A stretch of DNA of 64,000 nt from Mucilaginibacter achroorhodeus (GTDB lineage Bacteria > Bacteroidota > Bacteroidia > Sphingobacteriales > Sphingobacteriaceae), in assembly GCF_007846095.1 (NCBI RefSeq), contig NZ_VOEI01000001.1, positions 930,001 through 994,000 of the forward strand. Reading direction: 5' to 3'. Positions 8,775 to 17,380 of the stretch are shown piece after piece (within the stretch, counting starts at the first letter, position 1; each line of letters starts with the position of its first letter). A model generated the notes under the pieces. It ran no database searches. It worked only from the letters and a program-made list of their open reading frames with translations, and was not told the DNA's origin. The translations under genes were made by a program, and so were the position numbers.

Positions 8775-9710
8775 ATGACCATAACACAGCTTGAATACAT
8801 AGTTGCCGTTGATACCTACCGTAGTTTTGTTGCTGCAGCCAATAAATGCTATGTAACGCAGCCCACGCTGAGCATGCAGGTGCAAAAGCTTGAGGATACA
8901 CTCGGCGTAAAAATATTCGACCGTAGCAAACAGCCGGTTATACCTACCGAAATAGGCGAAGAAATTATAGCACAGGCTCGCGTACTGATCGCCGAAAGCG
9001 AGAAGATAAAAGAAATAGTTACCGACAGGCAAAAAGAACTCTCGGGCGAGTTAAAGGTTGGCATTATCCCCACCATATCACCTTATATCCTGCCTAAAAT
9101 TTTAAACAGCTTTATTGAAAAATATCCGCAGGTTAAACTCATTGTTTGGGAGCAAACTACAGAACAGATCATCCAGCAGTTAAAATTGGGAACGCTTGAT
9201 TGTGGCCTGCTATCAACCCCGCTTAACGAAAGCGCGCTTACCGAGATACCCGTATTTTATGAAAACTTTGTTGCCTATGCATCAAAAAGCAGTAAGCTGT
9301 TCAAAAAGAAAACCATCACTCCTGAAGATATTGACATGGAGGAAATATGGGTATTGAATGAGGGCCATTGTATGCGCGAGCAGGTATTAAATATTTGCCA
9401 GCGCCGCAAAGCTACAAAGGGCTTTCAGCATTTTGAATATAACACCGGCAGCGTAGAAACGCTTAAACGGATGGTTGACATGAACAACGGCGCCACCATT
9501 TTACCAGAGCTTGCACTTGCCGAGATGACCGACAAACAACGCGACCGCGTACGCTATTTCAAAAGTCCCGAGCCTGCCCGCGAAGTAAGTATTGTAATGC
9601 ACCGCAACTACTTAAAGCGGCGCATGATCGAGGCCCTTAAGAATGAGATATTGGAGTTTGTACCTAAACGCCTTCGTACCAAAAAAAAGAAGGAAATTGT
9701 GGAGATATAA
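8775..9710 (+). CDS. oxyR: LysR-type hydrogen peroxide sensor OxyR
   Basis: A 311-residue LysR-family activator. The winged helix-turn-helix is at residues 1-60 (TITQLEYIVAVDTYRSFVAAANKCYVTQPTLSMQVQKLE), followed by the effector domain. Starting from the ATG at 8775, the cysteines of GHCMREQVLNIC fall exactly at 199 and 208, the positions of the peroxide-sensing disulfide pair in E. coli OxyR; this both fixes the start and identifies the protein. The ATG-less extension upstream to 8715 overlaps a terminator and the promoter. In Bacteroidetes OxyR activates katalase, ahpCF and dps genes; none is adjacent here, so targets lie elsewhere. Confidence 0.93.
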   Translation: MTITQLEYIVAVDTYRSFVAAANKCYVTQPTLSMQVQKLEDTLGVKIFDRSKQPVIPTEIGEEIIAQARVLIAESEKIKEIVTDRQKELSGELKVGIIPTISPYILPKILNSFIEKYPQVKLIVWEQTTEQIIQQLKLGTLDCGLLSTPLNESALTEIPVFYENFVAYASKSSKLFKKKTITPEDIDMEEIWVLNEGHCMREQVLNICQRRKATKGFQHFEYNTGSVETLKRMVDMNNGATILPELALAEMTDKQRDRVRYFKSPEPAREVSIVMHRNYLKRRMIEALKNEILEFVPKRLRTKKKKEIVEI

Positions 9711-9735
9711 TTCCGGGACATGAGTTTCACCACAT

Positions 9736-9784
9736 CCGTCATCCTGAATTTATCTCAGAATAACTGGTAGGCACTTCACACACT
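9736..9784. repeat. Decayed copy of the TGTCATnCTGA repeat
   Basis: CGTCATCCTGAA … CTCAGAATAA … ACTTCACACACT resembles the 5146-5229 element but has lost its arms. It fills the gap between convergent oxyR and the HIT gene. Confidence 0.35.
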
Positions 9785-9801
9785 CCCTAATAACGTAGCC
9801 T

Positions 9802-10215
9802 TTAATCGCGATGCGTTACTTCCTTCAGCGCTTCTGTAATTTTTTCTGCCGTTGCGGCAAGCTCTTCCTGGGTTGGTGATAACTTAGGGCGCGCAAAGTT
9901 CATATCATCCACGCGGTTCATCGGTATCAAATGTATATGTGCATGAGGTACCTCGAGGCCTATAACAGCAACACCTACTTTTTTGCAGGGAATTGCTTTC
10001 TTTATGCCCTTGGCCACAATTTTGGCGAACATTTGCAAGCCCAAATAGGTCTCGTCATCTATATCAAACAGATAGTCCACTTCTTTTTTGGGGATAACAA
10101 GCACATGCCCCTCTGCTAACGGGCTGATATCTAAAAAGGCTAAAAACTCATTTGTTTCGGCAACCTTATGCGCCGGAATTTCGCCTGCAATAATTTTTGA
10201 AAAGATGGTAGACAT
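9802..10215 (-). CDS. HIT-family (histidine triad) nucleotide hydrolase
   Basis: A 137-residue HINT/Fhit-like protein. The catalytic triad motif is HAHIHLI near residues 94-100 (VPHAHIHLIP) and the N-terminal SxIFSKIIAGEIPAHKVAE is the usual HIT opening. HIT proteins hydrolyse AMP-lysine, AMP-N or dinucleoside polyphosphate substrates in the cytoplasm. It lies 78 bp downstream of greA on the same strand, an arrangement often found in this phylum, so the two are probably co-transcribed. Natural substrate not determinable from sequence. Confidence 0.93.
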   Translation of the reverse strand: MSTIFSKIIAGEIPAHKVAETNEFLAFLDISPLAEGHVLVIPKKEVDYLFDIDDETYLGLQMFAKIVAKGIKKAIPCKKVGVAVIGLEVPHAHIHLIPMNRVDDMNFARPKLSPTQEELAATAEKITEALKEVTHRD

Positions 10216-10293
10216 GATGAGTGGCTGATTTATTGAATTATTGAATTACTGATTTGGGTTAATCAATAATCCAATAATTCTGTAATTCAATAA
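10216..10293. repeat. AT-rich palindromic interspersed repeat (TTGAATTATTGAATT type)
   Basis: TTATTGAATTATTGAATTAC on the left is mirrored by GTAATTCAATAA on the right, with several short internal iterations of ATTGAATT. It occupies the whole gap between greA and the HIT gene and could form a long hairpin in the transcript, without a T-run. Confidence 0.5.
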
Positions 10294-10767
10294 TTATCTT
10301 GTGATCTCCAGTATCTCAAATTCCATTTTACCGGCCGGCACCTGGATCTCCGTTTTCTCGCCGACAGATTTACCTAATAAACCTTTTGCGATTGGAGACG
10401 TTACCGAAATTTTACCGGCTTTAAGATCAGCTTCGCTTTCTGATACCAGCTGGTAGCTCATGGTAGCGCCATTCTTAATATTTTTTATCTTAACGATAGA
10501 AAGCGCCAACACCTTAGAAGTATCCAGTTTCGACTCGTCTAACAAACGTGCGTTTGATAGCGTTTCTTCAAGCTTTGCAATTTTAGTTTCGTGCAAGCCT
10601 TGCGCTTCTTTGGCAGCATCGTACTCGGCATTCTCAGATAAGTCGCCTTTATCACGCGCTTCGGCAATAGCCTTGGCTATGTTAGCACGACCGGTAGTTT
10701 TTAATTGCTGTAATTCTTCTTTTAAATTTTCTAAACCCTCTTTGGTATAGTATGAAACATCTGCCAT
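10294..10767 (-). CDS. greA: Transcription elongation factor GreA
   Basis: A 157-residue Gre factor that enters the RNA polymerase secondary channel and stimulates cleavage of backtracked RNA. The N-terminal coiled coil (about 5-75) carries the acidic tip DKGDLSENAEYDAAKE, whose Asp/Glu pair coordinates the catalytic Mg ion, and the C-terminal FKBP-like domain ends with SPIAKGLLGKSVGE. Length and start agree with the family. The adjacent HIT gene is 78 bp downstream. Confidence 0.96.
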   Translation of the reverse strand: MADVSYYTKEGLENLKEELQQLKTTGRANIAKAIAEARDKGDLSENAEYDAAKEAQGLHETKIAKLEETLSNARLLDESKLDTSKVLALSIVKIKNIKNGATMSYQLVSESEADLKAGKISVTSPIAKGLLGKSVGEKTEIQVPAGKMEFEILEITR

Positions 10768-10854
10768 AACACAGTATAATTAAGTCTATAAATGTTCGTT
10801 TCGGGCCAAAAAAAACCGCCCCTCTACTTTCCGGATAGAAGAGCGCTCGGCCAT

Positions 10855-10901
10855 AAAAACAAACAAGACCACGGGACAGCGTCTCCATGATCTTGTTTGG
10901 T
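10855..10901 (-). terminator. Intrinsic terminator of the 2-hydroxyacid dehydrogenase gene
   Basis: On the minus strand ACCAAACAAGATCATGGAGA pairs with a downstream GTCCCGTGGTCTTGTTTGTT using a few G·U steps, followed by TTT. It lies 73 bp after the stop of the dehydrogenase gene and upstream of greA. Confidence 0.6.
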
Positions 10902-10973
10902 ATTAAAACGAAGATAACGTTTTTAAATTTTACAATCCAAATTATTTAGGCCGAAATTTCTGTTTCCTGCCGA

Positions 10974-11906
10974 TCAGGCTAAGCCTATCTCGCCTAACTT
11001 CTGCGCCATTACTTCGCTTATCTTTCGGTAGCTTTCAAAGGTCCATCCGCCAACATGGGGGCTAAGCAGTACTTTACCATTTGCGCGCAATTCATCAAAC
11101 CATGGCTGCTCGGCTAATGCAGGAAATTTCTCTACTTCAAGCACATCCAACCCCGCGCCAAGCACTTTACCTTGTTTTATGGCATTAAGCACCGCCTGCG
11201 TTTTAACTACCTTACCCCTGGCAAGGTTTAAAAAGAATATCGGTTTCCTGAAATGGAAAAAATACTCATCATCAACCATACGATTTGTTTCGCGCGTCAG
11301 TGGTACATGCAGGCTTAGCACATCACTATGCTTTACAATCTGCTCCATGCTAACCTCACGTGCATACCTGTCGCTAAAGCCGGTCTTGTATTTATCGAAG
11401 GCAATTACCTCAACATCAAAGCCCGACAGGCGTTTAGCAAAAGCCTGCCCCATATTGCCATAGCCGATGATACCAACTGTACGGCCTTTAAGTTCATAGC
11501 CGCGGCTTTCTTCGCGCAGCCATTTGCCATCCCTTACCTCGGCATCAGCGCGGTTAAGGTTGTTCATCAATGATAGCAACATACCCATTGCGTGCTCACC
11601 AACAGCATCGCGGTTGCCCTCGGGTGCGTTGATTAAGATAAGGCCTTTTGAAATGGCGTAGTCTTCATCAATATTATCCATACCTGCACCCGCCCGGCAA
11701 ATAAAGCGCAGGTTGGTAGCCAGGTCTAAAAATGCTTTATCCACCTGAAACTTGGATCTGATAACCAACCCATCGTAATTATTGATGATCTCGGCGGCAC
11801 CTTCAAGTTTCATGTCAGGCTGGTAATCTATGGTGTACCCCAGGGCCTGCGCCTGCTCCATAAAAGCAGGGTGCAGATCGTCTACAATAAGGATGTGATT
11901 TTTCAA
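10974..11906 (-). CDS. D-isomer-specific 2-hydroxyacid dehydrogenase (phosphoglycerate dehydrogenase-like)
   Basis: A 310-residue NAD-dependent dehydrogenase. The Rossmann motif is IGYGNMGQAFAKRL (near 143-156); the catalytic Arg is in NLARGKVV, the Glu in GAGLDVLEVE and the His in SPHVGGWTFES, the complete set for this family. Length fits the short form of 3-phosphoglycerate dehydrogenase without an ACT domain, so the first step of serine synthesis is the likely role, but a 2-ketoacid reductase cannot be excluded. No serC or other serine gene adjoins it. It is transcribed divergently from the EcsC-like gene, 96 bp away. Confidence 0.9.
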   Translation of the reverse strand: MKNHILIVDDLHPAFMEQAQALGYTIDYQPDMKLEGAAEIINNYDGLVIRSKFQVDKAFLDLATNLRFICRAGAGMDNIDEDYAISKGLILINAPEGNRDAVGEHAMGMLLSLMNNLNRADAEVRDGKWLREESRGYELKGRTVGIIGYGNMGQAFAKRLSGFDVEVIAFDKYKTGFSDRYAREVSMEQIVKHSDVLSLHVPLTRETNRMVDDEYFFHFRKPIFFLNLARGKVVKTQAVLNAIKQGKVLGAGLDVLEVEKFPALAEQPWFDELRANGKVLLSPHVGGWTFESYRKISEVMAQKLGEIGLA

Positions 11907-12002
11907 TGCTTTATGTTTTGCGGTAAAAGTACAAAAGTGCTTACAAACTTACCCGCTGCCGGTTTAGAGATGACTGGTGTAAAGCTGAAAACTGGCACGT
12001 AA

Positions 12003-12584
12003 ATGGCAATATTGCTTACCATGAGCATTATACCTTTTAAAAACACCCGCAAGCAAATTAAACACTTCTCAGAAAAGCTATCTGAAGGCGGTTTCAGAAG
12101 CATATTTGACCGTATTGACCAGCTAAGCGTTAAAAGAGGCGTAGATACGATGGGACTTGATAAATTTATCAATCAATGTGCCTTAATGGCAGCAGGATCG
12201 GGTGCGGTTGCAGGTACCGGCGGTTTTTTTACGATGCTGATAGGGATGCCAATCGATTTTGTTAACCTGATAACCCAGCAATTCAGGGTTACCATGGCCG
12301 TGATGTACGCTAACCGCGGCAGCTATAAAATAGGGTTTGACGAATTTATGTCTTTAGTTGCTACTTCATTCAAGATTGAAACTGGCGTAGCCGTAAGCAA
12401 AACCATGATGGAAAACGTGGCCGAGAAAATATTGCTTGCCTTTGGTGTACGTACAGCAGAGCGCTTGGTGCCCGTTATTGGCGCAGCCATTGGTGGTACA
12501 GCCAACTATCTGTTTGTAAAGCGTATGGCCAATAAAGTAAAAGAGCAGTATCCCGATCCGAAGATGATCATTAAAATAGATTAG
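12003..12584 (+). CDS. EcsC-family-like protein
   Basis: A 193-residue protein (or 187 from the ATG at 12021). Residues about 55-80 are Gly/Ala-rich and hydrophobic (AAGSGAVAGTGGFFTMLIGMPIDF) and a second such stretch, VPVIGAAIGGTANYLF, lies near the C terminus; both resemble the EcsC domain (PF12787), whose biochemical role is unknown despite its name from Bacillus ABC-transporter regulation. The gene is convergent with rsmA and the last 4 bases of the two reading frames overlap. The family call rests on pattern memory and is moderate. Confidence 0.6.
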   Translation: MAILLTMSIIPFKNTRKQIKHFSEKLSEGGFRSIFDRIDQLSVKRGVDTMGLDKFINQCALMAAGSGAVAGTGGFFTMLIGMPIDFVNLITQQFRVTMAVMYANRGSYKIGFDEFMSLVATSFKIETGVAVSKTMMENVAEKILLAFGVRTAERLVPVIGAAIGGTANYLFVKRMANKVKEQYPDPKMIIKID

Positions 12585-13360
12585 CGATTTGCCGCTATCT
12601 CGTTGGTCAACTTCACAAAATCATCAACCGTTAACCGCTCCGCCCGAAGATCAAGCGTTGTATTTTCGGCCAATTTTTCTTTATTGATGAGTGATGACAA
12701 TGCATTGCGCAATGTTTTACGCCGTTGGTTAAAGCCGGCCTTTACCACCTGCCAGAAAAGCTTTTCATCGCAATTTAAGGAAGCGGTTTGATTTCGCGTT
12801 AATCGAATTACGGCAGATAATACTTTAGGCGGTGGATTAAATACACCTGCTTTTACGGTGAATAGGTACTCTACCTTATAATAAGCCTGCAGAAATACAC
12901 TTAGGATGCCATATTCCTTACTGCCTGCTTTGGCGTTACAACGTTCTGCAACTTCTTTCTGGAACATGCCCACAACCTCAACTACCTGGTCGCGGTTATC
13001 CAATATCTTAAAAAGTATCTGCGAAGAGATGTTATAGGGGAAATTTCCTATTACCGCCATTTTTTCATCAAATGACGCTTTAAAATCAAGTTCAAGGAAA
13101 TCGGCATTGATAAGCTTGCTGCCCAATTGCGGGTATTTTTTTTGTAAGAAATTATATGACTCGGTGTCGATATCGATCAGGAAAACTTCGTAATCCGTTT
13201 TTTGCAGGAGGAAGTCGGACAGAATGCCCATGCCTGGGCCAACCTCAAGCACCTGCTTGTAACCGTTATCAGGCCGTAAGCTCTCAACAATTTTTGAAGC
13301 GATATTTTTATCGGTTAAGAAGTGTTGCCCAAGATGTTTTTTTGCCCGTACTAAGCTCAT
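12581..13360 (-). CDS. rsmA: 16S rRNA (A1518/A1519) dimethyltransferase RsmA (KsgA)
   Basis: A 259-residue SAM-dependent methyltransferase that dimethylates two adjacent adenines in helix 45 of 16S rRNA late in 30S assembly. Signatures: KKHLGQHFLTD at the N terminus, SAM-binding motif I VLEVGPGMG (near 39-47), and the target-base motif NFPYNISSQI (near 108). The C-terminal helical domain is present. It overlaps the convergent EcsC-like gene by 4 bp. Start ATG at 13360 fits the family length. Confidence 0.96.
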   Translation of the reverse strand: MSLVRAKKHLGQHFLTDKNIASKIVESLRPDNGYKQVLEVGPGMGILSDFLLQKTDYEVFLIDIDTESYNFLQKKYPQLGSKLINADFLELDFKASFDEKMAVIGNFPYNISSQILFKILDNRDQVVEVVGMFQKEVAERCNAKAGSKEYGILSVFLQAYYKVEYLFTVKAGVFNPPPKVLSAVIRLTRNQTASLNCDEKLFWQVVKAGFNQRRKTLRNALSSLINKEKLAENTTLDLRAERLTVDDFVKLTNEIAANR

Positions 13361-13510
13361 TTGCCTAAATTAATCATACAAATTACGGCATATTGTGCTT
13401 TTATCAGGAATAATAACTTGAAAATCTTTTAATTTGCACTTTAAGCAAAAGCTAAGGACCTAAAAACCAAAGCAAATAGCATTTCTCAAACAGTGGTCTA
13501 ACCTGCCGCA

Positions 13511-13518
13511 TAACTTTG
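13511..13518 (+). promoter_or_regulatory. -7 promoter element of pdxA
   Basis: TAACTTTG fits TAnnTTTG, 26 bp before the pdxA ATG; no good -33 partner is visible. A GGAG follows directly. Confidence 0.4.
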
Positions 13519-13543
13519 GAGAAGTAAACGGGACGATACAAAA

Positions 13544-14599
13544 ATGAGCGACAAACCTAAAATTGGCATCAGCATAGGAGATATAAACGGCATCGGGCTT
13601 GAGATCATCATCAAAACCCTGTCCGACTCACGTATTTATGATTACTGTACACCGGTAGTTTACGGTCATACCAAAGTAGCATCGTTTCACCGCAAAGCCA
13701 CCCATCTTAACGACTTTAATTTTACTGCAGTTGATAATGCCCAGGAAGCGCATAATCGTAAACCCAACATGATCAATTGCTGGGAAGAGGATGTGCGTAT
13801 TGATATGGGACAATCCACAGCCGAAGGCGGGAAATATGCATTTGCTTCTTTACAACGTGCTACTGATGATCTGTTAAGCGGCCACATCGACGGCCTGGTT
13901 ACCGCCCCAATAAATAAGGACAACATCCAGAACGAAGATTTTGCATTCCCCGGCCATACGGAATATTTACAGCATCGCGACAGCAAAGATGAATCGCTGA
14001 TGTTTTTGGTAAGCGACTCGTTACGTGTTGGCGTAGTTACCGGCCATATACCGGTTGCTAAAATTGCACAAACCATTACTGCAGATAAAATTGTAAAGAA
14101 ATTGCAGCTGATGAACACAAGCTTAAAAAATGATTTCTGGATCCGGAAGCCGAAAATTGCCGTTCTGGGCCTTAACCCTCACGCCGGCGACAACGGCCTG
14201 ATAGGTTCTGAGGAGCAAGAGGTCATTATCCCCGCTATTGAAGAAGCGCGTACGCATGATATACTGGCCTTTGGCGCCTACTCTGCCGACGGCTTTTTTG
14301 CCAATGGAACCTACTTGCAGTTTGATGCTGTATTAGCTATGTATCACGACCAGGGTTTGATACCATTTAAGCAGATAGCTTTTGAAACCGGCGTTAATTA
14401 CACCGCAGGTTTAAGTTTTGTACGCACCTCGCCGGATCATGGGACGGCTTATGATATCGCCGGCAAGAACCTTGCATCAGAAGTATCATTCCGTGAGGCT
14501 TTATTTACAGCTTTACATATAATTAAGCATAGGCGCGAAACTGCCGAGCTAAATGAAAACCCACTGTTGTTTAGTAAACTAAGCCGCGACCGGGATTAA
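13544..14599 (+). CDS. pdxA: 4-hydroxythreonine-4-phosphate dehydrogenase
   Basis: PdxA oxidises 4-phosphohydroxy-L-threonine, leading with PdxJ to pyridoxine 5'-phosphate. This 351-residue copy opens with KPKIGISIGDINGIGLEIIIK (family GDPxGIGPE, here GDINGIGLE) and has the metal-binding histidines in FPGHTEYLQ, in NPHAGDNGLIGSEEQ and in MYHDQGLIPFK. TSPDHGTAYDIAGK near the C terminus is diagnostic. Monocistronic or followed by the membrane protein gene 79 bp downstream. Function certain. Confidence 0.95.
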   Translation: MSDKPKIGISIGDINGIGLEIIIKTLSDSRIYDYCTPVVYGHTKVASFHRKATHLNDFNFTAVDNAQEAHNRKPNMINCWEEDVRIDMGQSTAEGGKYAFASLQRATDDLLSGHIDGLVTAPINKDNIQNEDFAFPGHTEYLQHRDSKDESLMFLVSDSLRVGVVTGHIPVAKIAQTITADKIVKKLQLMNTSLKNDFWIRKPKIAVLGLNPHAGDNGLIGSEEQEVIIPAIEEARTHDILAFGAYSADGFFANGTYLQFDAVLAMYHDQGLIPFKQIAFETGVNYTAGLSFVRTSPDHGTAYDIAGKNLASEVSFREALFTALHIIKHRRETAELNENPLLFSKLSRDRD

Positions 14600-14678
14600 T
14601 AGTACCTAAGCAGATACTGTTTTAAATTTGTTATCGTTTATTTAAAACATTTATCTCTGAAATACATTTGCCTGTTTA

Positions 14679-15863
14679 ATGAGTAATTTAATAAACCGCA
14701 TCAGGTCTATTGATGCGTTTCGTGCGGTTACCATGTTCCTGATGATCTTTGTTAACGATCTTGACGGAGTGCCCAATACCCCAGAATGGCTTAAACATGC
14801 TGCGATAAGCGAAGACGCTTTAGGACTTGCCGATACCATTTTTCCTGCCTTCCTGTTTATTGTAGGGTTATCCATTCCGTATGCCTTTGCAAAACGCCTG
14901 CATAACCAGGAAGCGCACGTACCCTATCGCATTATCACCCGTTCTTTGGCTTTGATATTCATCGGCTTTTTCCATGCTAATAGCGAAACTTATAATGAAA
15001 GCGCTACCATCCTGCCCAAGCCTGTTTGGGACAGCCTGGCAACATTCAGTTTCTTTTTCATTTTTTTAGATTATAACAAAACCACTTCCAAAATACGGAG
15101 ATACATGTTCCAGGGGTTTGGCTGGGCCTTGCTGATAGCCATGTGTATCATCTACCGCAGTACCGATCCTGCACATCCCTGGCTCCATCTTACCTGGTGG
15201 GGTATATTGGGGTTAATAGGCTGGTCGTACCTGGTATGCGGGCTTATCTACTACTACAGTAATGGCTACCTGTGGATACAGGCTGCGGCATGGCTTTTCT
15301 TTATGTTCTTCAATATCGATTTCCACTTTGGGATGCTCGATTTTTTGAGCGGCATTCAAAAGTATATGTGGATAGCCGGGAACGGCGCCATGCAAGCCTT
15401 TACTATGGCCGGCGTGTTTGTATCAGTACTATACATGCGCCTTAACAAGAACAAGGAGATAAAAATGTTATGGGGAGCCATGATCATGATGGCAATTATC
15501 CTCTTTAACCTGGGCTTTATTGTACGCTATTTTAGTGGCGGTATTTCAAAGGCTCGGGATACCCCATCATGGGTATTGATATGCACCGGGATAAGCCTGG
15601 TGGTTTATGCCATCTTTATTTACATTGTAGATTTCAGACACAAGTACCATTGGTTTAAAATAATAGAACCCGCCGGTACCAGTACTTTTACGGCATACCT
15701 GCTGCCCTATCTGTTTTACCCATTATACCAGATGACAGACCTTGGTTATCCGCAATATCTCGACCAGGGTACGGGTGGGCTAATACGCTGCTTACTGTTC
15801 TCCTTTGTAATAGTATGGCTTACTGGGCTGCTGCAGAAGATAAATGTGCGGCTGAAGATATAA
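14679..15863 (+). CDS. DUF5009 / HGSNAT-like multispanning membrane protein
   Basis: A 394-residue inner-membrane protein with about 10 hydrophobic segments. The opening RIRSIDAFRAVTMFLMIFVND and the following ADTIFPAFLFIVGLSIPYA are the hallmark of the family related to heparan-alpha-glucosaminide N-acetyltransferase (DUF5009/DUF1624), which passes acetyl groups across the membrane to a sugar amine. In bacteria of this phylum such genes often accompany polysaccharide use, but no such partner is adjacent here; the upstream gene is pdxA. The catalytic His of HGSNAT cannot be placed with certainty. Acyl transfer is inference from the family. Confidence 0.8.
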   Translation: MSNLINRIRSIDAFRAVTMFLMIFVNDLDGVPNTPEWLKHAAISEDALGLADTIFPAFLFIVGLSIPYAFAKRLHNQEAHVPYRIITRSLALIFIGFFHANSETYNESATILPKPVWDSLATFSFFFIFLDYNKTTSKIRRYMFQGFGWALLIAMCIIYRSTDPAHPWLHLTWWGILGLIGWSYLVCGLIYYYSNGYLWIQAAAWLFFMFFNIDFHFGMLDFLSGIQKYMWIAGNGAMQAFTMAGVFVSVLYMRLNKNKEIKMLWGAMIMMAIILFNLGFIVRYFSGGISKARDTPSWVLICTGISLVVYAIFIYIVDFRHKYHWFKIIEPAGTSTFTAYLLPYLFYPLYQMTDLGYPQYLDQGTGGLIRCLLFSFVIVWLTGLLQKINVRLKI

Positions 15864-15872
15864 AGTAATGTA

Positions 15873-15923
15873 AGTGTTCTCGTTCACGGCATGAACGCCG
15901 GTGAACACTCGTGAACGCTGGCA
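15873..15923. repeat. Hairpin with TGAAC units at 10-bp spacing
   Basis: AGTGTTC (15873) and GAACACT (15903-15909) can pair around GTTCA…TGAAC. The sequence also holds three TGAAC units starting at 15892, 15902 and 15912, an exact 10-bp period, like the arrays at 33940 and 45066. No T-run follows, so it is a poor terminator. Confidence 0.4.
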
Positions 15924-15967
15924 GGATCTTGTCAGGACTTATCTAAGCCTCTTTTTAGGCAAAAAAA

Positions 15968-16138
15968 TTATTTACCGCCGGTTTTCCAGTACATGTAGGC
16001 AATGCAAACCACCACCGTGATAATTAAAACTACCAGGCCCGCCTTGCCTTTGCGTTTGTCCTGGCGCATTACCCATATTAAAAAGGCAACCAGCGGCACT
16101 ACAAATATGATCCAGAAAATTAGAGATGGAATAGACAT
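15968..16138 (-). CDS. Small two-TM membrane protein (56 aa)
   Basis: An unlisted short frame from ATG 16138 to TAA. Residues 5-24 (SLIFWIIFVVPLVAFLIWV) and 34-50 (GLVVLIITVVVCIAYMY) are hydrophobic and a basic loop (RQDKRKGK) separates them, a hairpin topology typical of small phospholipase_D-nuclease-N-like or DUF-type membrane peptides. A strong Shine-Dalgarno-like TTAGGAGG lies 10 bases before the ATG but belongs to the repeat at 16144-16233. It follows tsaD on the same strand. Coding potential is supported by codon use and by the clean two-helix pattern; the function is unknown. Confidence 0.7.
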   Translation of the reverse strand: MSIPSLIFWIIFVVPLVAFLIWVMRQDKRKGKAGLVVLIITVVVCIAYMYWKTGGK

Positions 16139-16143
16139 TATTG

Positions 16144-16233
16144 AAGCCTCCTAACCCCCTAAAGGGGGAATAAAATTTAAATAAAACAATTACTATCAGT
16201 TACCCCACTCCCCCTTCAGGGGGTCGGGGGGCT
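16144..16233. repeat. Interspersed inverted repeat (CCCCCTAAAGGGGG family)
   Basis: AAGCCTCCTAACCCCCTAAA at the left and CCCCTTCAGGGGGTCGGGGG at the right are inverted, with smaller internal palindromes (CCCCCTAAAGGGGG and CCCCCTTCAGGGGG). It sits exactly between tsaD and the 56-residue gene. Two further copies are in the thr operon (55712-55757 and 55802-55870). Confidence 0.75.
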
Positions 16234-16234
16234 C

Positions 16235-17236
16235 TTAAAATGGCATTCTTGCCAGCGGGGCAACATCCTGCCCAATAAATTCGCCTTTTAAATATTTATG
16301 GTACCCGGCAATAGCAATCATGGCTGCGTTATCGGTACAATATTCAAACTTAGGTATAAAAACGTTCCATCCGTTCTTCTCGCCGGTTTCGGTAAGCAGG
16401 TTACGCAAGCCGGTGTTTGCCGATACCCCGCCCGCTAAAGCTACATCCTTTATACCATATTCATCGGCTGCTTTTTTTAGTTTGCTGATCAGTATGGTAG
16501 CTATTCGTCTTTCCACAGAGGCACAAATATCGTTCATGTTCTCCTTTATGAAATTCGGGTTTGCGGCTACGTTATCCCTGATGAAATACAGGATAGAAGT
16601 TTTCAATCCGCTAAAGCTAAAATCAAATCCCGGTATCTGCGGCTCCGGGAACTTGTAGGCGTCAGGATTTCCGCTGCGCGCATTTTTATCAATAAGCGGC
16701 CCGCCCGGATAAGGCAACCCCAGTATCTTACTTGTTTTGTCCATAGCTTCACCGGCGGCATCATCAAGCGTTTGGCCTATTACCTCCATATCAAAATAGT
16801 CTTTCACCAAAACTATTTGGGTATGGCCGCCGGATACGGTTAAACAGATGAAAGGGAAAGATGGCTTTTTCTCGGCAATAAAATGTGCCAGAATGTGGGC
16901 CTGCATATGATTTACCTCAATTAGCGGTATCTGCCTTGCAAGTGCAAAGGCCTTGGCAAACGATACGCCAACCAAAAGCGAACCTAAAAGGCCCGGTCCG
17001 CGAGTAAAAGCTACTGCATCAATATCATTTTTGCTTACTTTTGCGTTAAATAACGCTTGCTGCACCGCAGGAACTATATTTTGCTGATGTACCCTTGAGG
17101 CAAGCTCAGGGACTACACCTCCATAAGCTTCGTGAATGGTCTGATTTGCAATAACATTACTTAGTATTGCACCATCAACACAAACCGAAGCTGAGGTTTC
17201 ATCGCAAGAGGATTCTATGGCTAAAATTGCAGGCAC
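16235..17236 (-). CDS. tsaD: tRNA N6-adenosine threonylcarbamoyltransferase
   Basis: TsaD transfers the threonylcarbamoyl group from TC-AMP to A37 of ANN-decoding tRNAs, with TsaB and TsaE. Signatures: ILAIESSCDETSASV at the N terminus, the metal-binding pair in VNHMQAHILAHF (HxxxH), SGGHTQIVLV, and GEAMDKTSKILGLPYPGGP. I place the start at a GTG (17236) so that the protein (333 residues) begins PAILAIESSCDE as in homologues; the longer ATG at 17257 lies inside a TTAAAAGTCA repeat. Divergent from tamB. Confidence 0.95.
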   Translation of the reverse strand: MPAILAIESSCDETSASVCVDGAILSNVIANQTIHEAYGGVVPELASRVHQQNIVPAVQQALFNAKVSKNDIDAVAFTRGPGLLGSLLVGVSFAKAFALARQIPLIEVNHMQAHILAHFIAEKKPSFPFICLTVSGGHTQIVLVKDYFDMEVIGQTLDDAAGEAMDKTSKILGLPYPGGPLIDKNARSGNPDAYKFPEPQIPGFDFSFSGLKTSILYFIRDNVAANPNFIKENMNDICASVERRIATILISKLKKAADEYGIKDVALAGGVSANTGLRNLLTETGEKNGWNVFIPKFEYCTDNAAMIAIAGYHKYLKGEFIGQDVAPLARMPF

Positions 17237-17237
17237 T

Positions 17238-17375
17238 GTTATCAAGTTAAAAGTCAAAAGTTAAAAGTCAAAAAAAATTGGCTGGTGGCTTTTGAACAGA
17301 GTGATAAATAAATTCAAAAAGTAAAACAGTTAAGGCTTTTTTGGATTTTTACTTTTGAATTTTTAATTAAGCGCA
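17238..17375. repeat. Inverted repeat of the TTAAAAGTCAAAA family between tsaD and tamB
   Basis: TTAAAAGTCAAAAGTTAAAA (17246 onward) contains two tandem copies of a 12-bp unit, and an imperfect reverse-complement copy (TTTTTGGATTTTTACTTTTG, about 17339-17358) lies 80 bp away. Together they fill the whole divergent promoter region and abut the start codons of both genes. Confidence 0.5.
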
Positions 17376-17380
17376 AAGTT

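Noticed and set aside
8556..9032. Reading frame of 158 codons opposite oxyR
   Set aside because: Antisense shadow of the oxyR coding sequence and its promoter; low-complexity product rich in Phe/Cys/Tyr.
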